The notes under the pieces: model-generated | Database searches by the model: none | Seen by the model: the letters and a program-made list of their open reading frames with translations, nothing else | Told to the model about the DNA's origin: nothing | In this document: positions 57,382-64,000 of the stretch, one piece after another | Numbering within the stretch: position 1 is the stretch's first letter | Layout of the letters: every line of letters begins with the position of its first letter | Assembly (NCBI RefSeq): GCF_003390395.1 | Contig: NZ_QUOV01000001.1 | Coordinates: forward strand, 2,170,001-2,234,000 | Source of the DNA: Thalassotalea euphylliae | GTDB taxonomy: Bacteria > Pseudomonadota > Gammaproteobacteria > Enterobacterales > Alteromonadaceae | DNA length: 64,000 nt | Reading direction: 5' to 3' | Made by a program: the position numbers and the translations under genes

Positions 57382-58836
57382 ATGCCTAGAAGAACCAAAA
57401 TTGTTGCTACCTTAGGTCCAGCAACAGACGATAAAGAAACACTAAAAAAGGTACTGGCAGCGGGCGTGAATGTTGTACGTTTAAATTTCTCGCATGGCAC
57501 ACCTGAAGATCACATCAATCGCGCAAATATGGTGCGTGAACTATCAGCTGAGCTTGGTATTTACGTTGGTATTTTGGGCGATTTACAAGGCCCTAAAATT
57601 CGAGTTTCAACGTTTAAAGACGGTCCTATACAGTTAAACGTTGGCGATAAATTTGAGTTAGATGCCACCTTACCTAAAGGTGAAGGCACCCAAGAAAAAG
57701 TTGGAATTGATTACAAAGAATTGCCTAATGATGTGAGCAGTGGCGATGTCTTGTTACTTGATGATGGTCGAGTACAACTAAAAGTTCTAAACACTCAAGG
57801 CACATCAGTATTTACTGAAGTTGTTGTCGGTGGCCCGCTATCAAATAACAAAGGTATAAACCGCCAAGGTGGTGGCCTAACGGCGCCTGCACTAACCGAT
57901 AAAGACAAAGAAGACATTAAGCTAGCAGCTAAACTAGATGCTGATTTTCTTGCGGTTTCATTCCCACGTGACGCCGCTGATATGCGCGAAGCGCGTTTAC
58001 TCGCCCAAGAAGCTGGCTGCAACGCTCGACTAGTTGCGAAAATCGAACGCGCAGAAGCGGTTAACGACGACCAAGTGTTAGATGAAATTATTTTAGCGTC
58101 AGACGTGGTCATGGTAGCGCGTGGTGACTTAGGTGTGGAAATTGGCGACCCTGCCCTAGTGGGCAAACAAAAACACATTATCGCTCGTACCCGTCAGCTT
58201 AACCGTGTAGTGATCACCGCAACACAAATGATGGAAACCATGATCAGCCAACCTATGCCGACTCGTGCAGAAGTGATGGACGTTTCAAACGCGGTTCTTG
58301 ATGGCACTGACGCAGTTATGCTGTCAGCTGAAACAGCTGCTGGTAAATACCCAGTAGAAACCGTAACTGCAATGGCGGCAGTATGTTTGGGCGCTGAGCA
58401 ACACCGTTCAGTTAATATGTCGAGACATCGTATTGAGTTAATGTTTACTGAAATTTCAGAAACCTTAGCACTGTCAGCAATGTACGCCGCTAACCATTTA
58501 GAAGGTGTAAAAGCAATTATCGCCTTAACAGAATCAGGCCAAACATCGAAAATTATGTCGCGCATTACCTCAGGATTGCCGATTTATTCACTTTCGCGCC
58601 ATCACAAAACATTAACAAAAACGGTTATCTACCGTGGTGTTTACCCAGTGCAATTTGATTCAACCGAAAGCACAGACCAATCGTTAACTAAAGATGTACT
58701 GAAAGCTGTTGTTAGTCACGGTGATTTTAAAGAAAACGACAAAGTCATTTTCACCCACGGCGATTTAATGGAAACAGTTGGTGCAACAAATACCATGAAA
58801 GTGCTTAAAGTAACCAAGGACTTGTTAAAGCACTAA
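57382..58836 (+). CDS. pykA: Pyruvate kinase (PykA type)
   Basis: Last glycolytic step, phosphoenolpyruvate to pyruvate with ATP. 484 residues. N-terminal [29 protein letters not shown], the catalytic Lys in [12 protein letters not shown], metal ligands Glu/Asp in [13 protein letters not shown], and [18 protein letters not shown]. The C-terminal domain may bind sugar-phosphate activators. No signs of truncation. Confidence 0.95.
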   Translation: MPRRTKIVATLGPATDDKETLKKVLAAGVNVVRLNFSHGTPEDHINRANMVRELSAELGIYVGILGDLQGPKIRVSTFKDGPIQLNVGDKFELDATLPKGEGTQEKVGIDYKELPNDVSSGDVLLLDDGRVQLKVLNTQGTSVFTEVVVGGPLSNNKGINRQGGGLTAPALTDKDKEDIKLAAKLDADFLAVSFPRDAADMREARLLAQEAGCNARLVAKIERAEAVNDDQVLDEIILASDVVMVARGDLGVEIGDPALVGKQKHIIARTRQLNRVVITATQMMETMISQPMPTRAEVMDVSNAVLDGTDAVMLSAETAAGKYPVETVTAMAAVCLGAEQHRSVNMSRHRIELMFTEISETLALSAMYAANHLEGVKAIIALTESGQTSKIMSRITSGLPIYSLSRHHKTLTKTVIYRGVYPVQFDSTESTDQSLTKDVLKAVVSHGDFKENDKVIFTHGDLMETVGATNTMKVLKVTKDLLKH

Positions 58837-58889
58837 ATGGCACGTTAAAACATGGTGAAATAGACTTGTTGCGCTAATTTTCTTTCATT

Positions 58890-58930
58890 CAAAAAAGCGA
58901 GTACCCGTAACCAAGTACTCGCTTTTTTTA
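58890..58930. terminator. Terminator after pykA, probably bidirectional
   Basis: Stem AAAAAGCGAGTAC / GTACTCGCTTTTT around a 10-base loop, T run on the right and A run on the left. Confidence 0.87.
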
Positions 58931-59003
58931 TGCTGATTTTTTTATACGGATAATATAGAACTGCTGATTTGCAGCTTTAGTCTTTAAAAACTGAGTTACT
59001 GGT

Positions 59004-59669
59004 TTAAAGGTATTCAAGCCCTTGATAAGGTGAACGCTTTAGTGATAACAATCGACTTGTTAAATTGCCGCAATGAATTTCTAGTTTGTGGCCGTCAGGG
59101 TCTAGAATATAAAGCGAATTTCCCTCACTTGTGTTGTCCTGCCACTGTTTCATATTATGTTTTGTGATTAATTGACGAAACACGTCAAATTTATCCGTGG
59201 CAATAGTAAATGCAATATGGCTATAGTCTTTGCTTGGCTTGACCTCTCCAAGCGACAAACAAAACCACAAAGAATCAAGTGTTGTATAAGCCCCAGTATT
59301 CCATTTGACTTCCCCTTTCATTCCCAACACTTCTGTGTAAAACCGTAGAGAACGATCTGATACCAATTGAATTAATTAATTGATCAATTCAGAGCGTTGA
59401 CAGCGGTGGGAGAATCAGCCAAATTTGTGCAGATATAGTTACTCTACATCGAATAAATTTGGCGAAATTATCGCGCCGCTGACACGCTCCCAAAGGGCGA
59501 GTTTAAAAGGCTTATATGCTGCGTTATTGATTTTAACAAGGGAATAACCATTCTCTGCAATCAATGCCTTGCCTCTCAGCCTTTTAATTCTCGCTGAATG
59601 ATTAAGTATTTATTTCAATTGGTATAAATCACTAACAGCGATGGTGATGTGATTCAACGCACTAATCAT
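59004..59669 (-). pseudogene. FosA-like glyoxalase-superfamily gene split by MITE insertion
   Basis: Fosfomycin glutathione-transferase-like protein. The 3' part (59357 to 59004) encodes RSLRFYTEVLGM, WFCLSLGEVKPS, DYSHIAF and DPDGHKLEIHCGN, matching FosA in order. Its 5' end lies beyond the MITE: ATG at 59669 gives MISALNHITIAVSDL, ending at 59625. Removing the element and one copy of the flanking TTA/TCA triplet joins these in frame as AVSDL-DRSLRFY, the canonical sequence of the family, for a product of 132 residues. His7 (first metal ligand) is on the upstream piece, so the downstream piece alone is unlikely to work. The intact start overlapped the DUF6279 lipoprotein stop by eight bases. 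Confidence 0.87.
59361..59624 (-). mobile_element. MITE-like repeat, copy 2 (264 bp), inside the fosA-like gene
   Basis: Same length as copy 1 at 22515 and inverted relative to it. Ends TACCAATTGAATTAATTA on the left and, inward from the right, TACCAATTGAAATAAATA. Flanking triplets TGA (59358) and TAA (59625), that is TCA and TTA on the gene strand, fit a 3-bp target duplication with one later change. No coding capacity. Confidence 0.86.
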
Positions 59670-60531
59670 CTGCTAAGTCGTTCAAATCGTCAATATAATC
59701 TTGTAGACGGTTATTAAAACGATTTTTCTGCTTAGGCGTTAGGCTGTGCATCATATAGTAAAAGATATCGGAAAAGTTTTGATTATTTTGTGTTTGTATT
59801 GCGACATACTCTTTACTTTTTAAGTCATCTGGCGAAGAGATAAGCTCGGCAAACAATTGCTGATACGTTTCTTTATTTAGCTCAGGGCTTAGTGCATGGC
59901 TAAAGCCTTGATACCAAGCCTGACGATACGTTAACCAATGGCTATAGGTTGATTGAAACCCTTCGCTCAAAACACAAAGCTGAGCTTTTTGCTCCTTATT
60001 GAGCTTGCCAACCCATTTTCTGAATTGTTCTTGTTGCTCCACACACTCTTTTTTAACCCATTCATCGCGTGTCAGGTTTTGATACTCTGCCTCATACTCC
60101 TCTTTATTTTCTCGATTAGTTTCAGCAATACCTTCTAATAAATCCTGACGCTGTTCTTGATCTAGTAAGCTGGTAAGCTCAATCAGATCTGGCTTTGCAT
60201 GCTCGCGCAAATTAACCCAGTGAGCCCTCATTTGCTTTAAGTGCTCAGCGATTTGCTCTGGCGTAATGCCTTGGTTCACCTGCTCTTTTAGCGACGTTAA
60301 TTGTTTTGCGTAAGCAGTTAATTGTGTCGCTCGGTGCCAATCATGTAACTCGCTAAACTTGGCATCAAACACTTTTTTCTGTGATTTATTTAGTGAGACA
60401 TAGTCATCTAGATACCAATCAACCCACCAATCAAGATTGTTGTAAACGAAAGTAAAACTACAACCGGTTAAAAATAAAGAACAAAATATGACGGTTGCAA
60501 ACTGTTTACCACGTTTGATGAAGCTCATCAT
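59662..60531 (-). CDS. DUF6279 family lipoprotein
   Basis: About 289 residues from the ATG at 60531; a GTG two codons upstream is also possible, both behind GAGGG. Signal peptide with lipobox LTGC. FVYNNLDWWVDWYLDDYVSLNKSQKKVFDAKF is the DUF6279 opening in order; most of the rest is helical and very rich in Gln, Glu and Lys, as in coiled-coil proteins. It would be anchored in the envelope facing the periplasm; role unknown. Its stop overlaps the ancestral fosA-like start, so the two were translationally coupled. Confidence 0.86.
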   Translation of the reverse strand: MMSFIKRGKQFATVIFCSLFLTGCSFTFVYNNLDWWVDWYLDDYVSLNKSQKKVFDAKFSELHDWHRATQLTAYAKQLTSLKEQVNQGITPEQIAEHLKQMRAHWVNLREHAKPDLIELTSLLDQEQRQDLLEGIAETNRENKEEYEAEYQNLTRDEWVKKECVEQQEQFRKWVGKLNKEQKAQLCVLSEGFQSTYSHWLTYRQAWYQGFSHALSPELNKETYQQLFAELISSPDDLKSKEYVAIQTQNNQNFSDIFYYMMHSLTPKQKNRFNNRLQDYIDDLNDLADD

Positions 60532-60676
60532 TAACACAATCCCTCGGTATAAATTATTGATTCAACACAATCTGTGTTTAAGTTAGTTGAATTAAACTAC
60601 GATAGTCAGAATACAAAGGATTGTAAACATGCGGTTATGTCAGCAAATATTTCAAAAAGCTTAGGAGTGAATAACG

Positions 60677-61693
60677 ATGGCAACACGCGAAAAACCACTT
60701 AAGATAGGGCTACTTACCAGCGGTGGCGATGCCCCTGGAATGAACGCTGCCATTCGAGCTATCACCCTAGCGGCCGCACACCACAAGCTTACTTGCTATG
60801 GTTTTCACCATGGTTATAACGGATTAATCAATCAAGATTACGGCATTTTAGCGCCTGATAACGTAACCAATATTATTCATCAAGGCGGTACCATCTTAAA
60901 AAGCGCTCGCTGCCCAGAAATGATGACCCAAACGGGAATAAAGCAAGCTGTTAGCTGTCTAATCAAAGAGAATATCGATGCCTTGATTGTGATTGGTGGT
61001 GATGGCTCTTTCAACGGCATGTTAGCCATACAAGATCATTGGCAGGGTAAGTTAATTGGCCTGCCTGGCACCATCGACAATGATTTAGATGGCACAGATT
61101 TTACGATTGGTTTTTCCACCGCAATTAATACAGCAATCAATGCTATTGATAAAATCCGTGATACCGCTGATGCCTTCGATCGTGTGTTCGTTGTGGAGTT
61201 GATGGGGCGTCATAGTGGCCACATCGCATTTAATGTTGGGGTCGCATGCGCCGCAGAGCAAATTATTTCCTTTGAAAATTTTGATCCACTAGCGCAAGAA
61301 GCTAAATTAGCCGAGATAATTGCTGATATTGAACAGCAAAAGCTAAACAAAGCGCACAGTTATTTAATTGTACTTGCAGAGAACCTTTGGCCCGGTGGCG
61401 CTCACTCGCTAGGCGAAGCACTAAAGCAACAGGGTAATATCGATGTTGGTATTTGTGTACTTGGCCATATTCAACGAGGTGGTTCACCCGTTGCAAAAGA
61501 TAGAATATTAGCCACTAAACTTGGGGTCGCCGCGATTGAAGCGATTATTACAAAGAAATCCGGCATTATGATTGGCGAATGCGAAAGCAAAATTACTCAC
61601 ACACCACTTACCAAAACCATACAACATCAGAAAATGGTTAACGATGACTTGGTTAGTATTCACGAAGATATTTTCAAAATAGGTAATCACTAG
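60677..61693 (+). CDS. pfkA: ATP-dependent 6-phosphofructokinase PfkA
   Basis: Commits fructose-6-phosphate to glycolysis. 338 residues. N-terminal KIGLLTSGGDAPGMNAAIRAI, the GGDGS motif (Gly-Gly-Asp-Gly rather than the GGDD of PPi-linked enzymes) in VIGGDGSFNGML, the catalytic PGTIDNDLDGTD, VELMGRHSGHIA and ATKLGV-type C-terminus. Its presence with a full Entner-Doudoroff operon means the cell has both routes. A poor HexR-like sequence lies upstream at 60587-60601. Confidence 0.94.
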   Translation: MATREKPLKIGLLTSGGDAPGMNAAIRAITLAAAHHKLTCYGFHHGYNGLINQDYGILAPDNVTNIIHQGGTILKSARCPEMMTQTGIKQAVSCLIKENIDALIVIGGDGSFNGMLAIQDHWQGKLIGLPGTIDNDLDGTDFTIGFSTAINTAINAIDKIRDTADAFDRVFVVELMGRHSGHIAFNVGVACAAEQIISFENFDPLAQEAKLAEIIADIEQQKLNKAHSYLIVLAENLWPGGAHSLGEALKQQGNIDVGICVLGHIQRGGSPVAKDRILATKLGVAAIEAIITKKSGIMIGECESKITHTPLTKTIQHQKMVNDDLVSIHEDIFKIGNH

Positions 61694-61762
61694 TCAATAA
61701 GAAATGCCGGCCCTGTTGTATGTTCAATAAGGTTCAAGATAATCTTCGTTGTATACGGAGCA

Positions 61763-61790
61763 TGAGCACTGAGCACTGAGCACTGAGCAC
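61763..61790 (+). repeat. Heptanucleotide tandem repeat (TGAGCAC x4)
   Basis: Four perfect copies of a 7-base unit in the gap between pfkA and DUF6488. It is non-coding and could vary in copy number by slippage. Confidence 0.85.
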
Positions 61791-61836
61791 AGTTCAAAAT
61801 CTATGCGCCCAGTGCATGCTAACAACTCGTTTAAAC

Positions 61837-62244
61837 TTAATGGGCGTGCCCGTGACTATGACCATGCTCACCAGATTGTGACTTGGCTTCTTTGACATCC
61901 AGCACTTTTCCACCTTTGCTGACGTTAAAAAGCAAGGTTTGTTGGTTATTCGTATTAGTCGCTTTAACGATAATAGCATTATCCGTTTCTTCAACCAGCT
62001 TAAACGCACCTTTAGCTACCTTGTTCCATGAACTATCAAGCTTACCCACTGACATGCCTTTGTCCTTAAACGTTAACATTTTGGCTGAAGTTTGCGCAGC
62101 TTGAATAATCTTACTTTGATCTAGCTTACTGTGGCCGTCACCATGGGCGAAGGCTGATGAGGTGAAAATAAGCGTCGAGGCTAAAACGAGTCGGCTTATT
62201 TTTTGAGTTAATGTTTGAGTTATTGCTTGAGTTAAAGCTTTCAT
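61837..62244 (-). CDS. DUF6488 family periplasmic protein with His-rich tail
   Basis: 135 residues. Signal peptide ending SSAFA, then HGDGHSK at the mature start and a His-rich C-terminus (GEHGHSHGHAH), so it probably binds metal in the periplasm. The middle block KMLTFKDKGMSVGKLDSSWNKVAKG and LLFNVSKGGKVLDVK fit DUF6488. Last gene of the metal group czcA-hupE-anchor-DUF6488 on the minus strand. The TLTQ/AITQ repeats at the start are unusual. Confidence 0.83.
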   Translation of the reverse strand: MKALTQAITQTLTQKISRLVLASTLIFTSSAFAHGDGHSKLDQSKIIQAAQTSAKMLTFKDKGMSVGKLDSSWNKVAKGAFKLVEETDNAIIVKATNTNNQQTLLFNVSKGGKVLDVKEAKSQSGEHGHSHGHAH

Positions 62245-62263
62245 AATTTTTCCTTATTTGCTG

Positions 62264-62797
62264 TTATTTAAGACCTTCAATGACATAGTTGCCACTGAAA
62301 AGAAGTTGAATGTTGATGTCTTTATCTGAGTTGTTTTTCCAATACCAGCCGTGTGAACCGTCAAAAGGGACAGTGAAACTCCCTTTCATTTCTTCAACAC
62401 TGGCAATGGTATAAGACTCAAAATAGCCTGTGGTATCGCCTTTGGGCTCGCCATGTAAGTCAACATATAAGGCACCACCATCGGTTACCCACTCGTAGGT
62501 AGCTTTTTGAAACTTGTTCATACTCAACTTGTATTCAATGCCTTTGCCTGCTGGTACGGTAAGTAAAACAGCATCTTGCTCGCCATCAGATGATGCGGAT
62601 GTTGGTGTTGAACCTGCTTCATTAAAGACAGTTAGCCCCAATTTTTGACCAACACCTGTCGGGTCGATGCTGTATTCTGCGGGTAGAATGAATAGCACTA
62701 ATGCGATTACCGCAACAACGAGTGAACTGATGGTCGCTTTCACTAATGAGCGATTGGTTTGATTAACTTGACTGGTTTCCATAAAAATGTTTCTCAT
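62264..62797 (-). CDS. Single-pass membrane anchor protein of the metal-efflux group
   Basis: 177 residues with one N-terminal membrane segment (LVKATISSLVVAVIALVLFILP) and a periplasmic beta-rich domain: VPAGKGIEYKLSMNKFQKATYEWVTDGG, LYVDLHGEPKGDTTGYFESYT and DGSHGWYWKNNSDKDINIQL. It matches the small proteins often called transmembrane anchor proteins next to RND metal pumps. An ATG five codons later (62782) is an alternative start. Role unknown; 20 bases separate it from DUF6488. Confidence 0.8.
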   Translation of the reverse strand: MRNIFMETSQVNQTNRSLVKATISSLVVAVIALVLFILPAEYSIDPTGVGQKLGLTVFNEAGSTPTSASSDGEQDAVLLTVPAGKGIEYKLSMNKFQKATYEWVTDGGALYVDLHGEPKGDTTGYFESYTIASVEEMKGSFTVPFDGSHGWYWKNNSDKDINIQLLFSGNYVIEGLK

Positions 62798-62867
62798 AAT
62801 GGTTAACTAAAAATGTAGATTGATAAAACTAGCTGGCATTACTATCTGACAAAGCTAACTGACAAGG

Positions 62868-63566
62868 CTAACTGACAATAAAGCCTGTCAGCTGCATGCC
62901 AACTAGCATAAAGCCCGCACTCATCAGCGCGGTATTGGTGGCTTTGGCAAAACGGTTAAAACTCTCAAATTGACGCCAGAAATTAATGGCCAATAAGATA
63001 AATATCAGTGCTAAGAATTGCCCTATCTCTACCCCGATATTGAACGACAGTAGGTTTGTCGCCAGCCCTTCACTCGGTAATGCAAACTCTTGTATTTTGG
63101 TGGCTAGGCCAAAACCGTGGAATAAGCCAAAAATCAACACGGTTTTTTTTGGATCCGGCTGTTTACCAAAGAAATGTTTAAAACCACCCAAGTTATCAAA
63201 ACCTTTGTAAACCACAGACAAACCAATAATGGCGTCAATCAGGTAGGCATTTACTTGAATGTTGGCTAACACGCCGGTCATCAAGGTCAAGCTATGACCA
63301 ATCGTAAACATACTGACATACAACAAAACATCACGCGTACTTCTTAAAAAGAAGAGCACACCGACCAAGAACAACAAGTGATCGTAGCCTGTTACCATGT
63401 GTTTCGCGCCGATATACACAAACGGTAATATTTGTACGCCGGTATTGTTTTCGAGAAAGTTACGTGTACTGTCATCAACACCGTGAGCGAAAGTTTCAAA
63501 AGAAACCAAGACTGCCAGCATTAACATTGGGCACCACAAATAAGTGAGTTTAAATTTTCCTAACAT
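62868..63566 (-). CDS. HupE/UreJ-type metal permease
   Basis: 232 residues with signal-like N-terminus (ending FETFAHGVDD) and about six membrane segments. The family histidines are in KHMVTGYDHLLFLVG, MFTIGHSLTLM and FGLFHGFGLA. HupE/UreJ proteins are nickel or cobalt transporters; here, between an RND pump gene and two metal-linked genes, a role in metal homeostasis is likely. The metal cannot be assigned. Confidence 0.87.
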   Translation of the reverse strand: MLGKFKLTYLWCPMLMLAVLVSFETFAHGVDDSTRNFLENNTGVQILPFVYIGAKHMVTGYDHLLFLVGVLFFLRSTRDVLLYVSMFTIGHSLTLMTGVLANIQVNAYLIDAIIGLSVVYKGFDNLGGFKHFFGKQPDPKKTVLIFGLFHGFGLATKIQEFALPSEGLATNLLSFNIGVEIGQFLALIFILLAINFWRQFESFNRFAKATNTALMSAGFMLVGMQLTGFIVS

Positions 63567-63570
63567 CGAT

Positions 63571-64000
<430 letters not shown>

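Noticed and set aside
57795..58178. Minus-strand frame opposite pykA
   Set aside because: Ser/Ala-rich shadow of a conserved gene.
59004..59366. Intact short glyoxalase gene starting from TTG
   Set aside because: The TTG lies inside the MITE terminal repeat; the true start and first metal ligand are on the other side of the element.

Overview
The window looks like chromosomal DNA of a marine gammaproteobacterium of the Alteromonadales, most likely Colwelliaceae (Colwellia/Thalassotalea type). This rests on moderate AT-richness, a HexR-controlled Entner-Doudoroff regulon, a tusDCBE relay beside yccA, DUF2989 and DUF6279 lipoproteins, a DcaP-type porin, and a 264-bp MITE-like repeat. The genus is inferred; no rRNA is present.

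Layout. 1-12 kb: lipid and small-molecule catabolism (thiolase cut by the left edge, acyl-CoA ligase, patatin-like lipase, NADP-dependent reductase, one-heme periplasmic protein), then opposite-strand DUF2855, alpha/beta-hydrolase, nitroreductase and TonB-dependent receptor genes. 12-16.5 kb: DUF1653, quinone oxidoreductase, acylphosphatase/rlmI divergent pair, a lipoprotein and a cold-shock/Excalibur fusion. 16.5-22.5 kb: DcaP-like porin behind a palindrome-rich leader, a Cache chemoreceptor and a Cache NarX/NarL-type two-component pair. 22.5-23.7 kb: MITE copy 1, then an orphan HicB-like antitoxin behind four paired repeats with an exact 33-bp period. 23.7-28.9 kb: biotin genes bioBFCD and divergent bioA with a BirA-like operator. 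29-35.8 kb: asnS, a DUF120-like protein, a nucleotide pyrophosphatase-like enzyme, a phosphoribosyltransferase, an M28 peptidase and a TPR lipoprotein. 36-39 kb: three identical tRNA-Ser(UGA) genes, each with its own promoter, separated by single protein genes. 39-42 kb: tag, yccA, tusDCBE. 42-58.9 kb: central carbon metabolism (long GAPDH, gnd, gapA, zwf-pgl-edd-glk-eda, hexR, pykA) with HexR boxes at gapA and between zwf and hexR. Between gapA and eda lies a divergent tubulin/FtsZ-superfamily gene. 59-61.7 kb: a fosA-like gene split by MITE copy 2, a DUF6279 lipoprotein and pfkA. 61.8-64 kb: a metal-efflux group (DUF6488, anchor protein, HupE-like, CzcA-type RND pump running off the right edge).

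Genes working together. Zwf, Pgl, Edd and Eda take glucose-6-phosphate to pyruvate and glyceraldehyde-3-phosphate; GapA and PykA take the triose on, and HexR probably switches zwf and gapA. BioC starts pimeloyl synthesis and BioF, BioA, BioD and BioB finish biotin. TusDCBE passes sulfur for tRNA thiolation.

The two most interesting items are the tubulin-like protein (48142-50415), which keeps the recognisable GTPase loops and the T7 aspartates inside a 757-residue protein, and the fosA-like gene whose pre-insertion reading frame can be rebuilt across the MITE, including a 3-bp target duplication.
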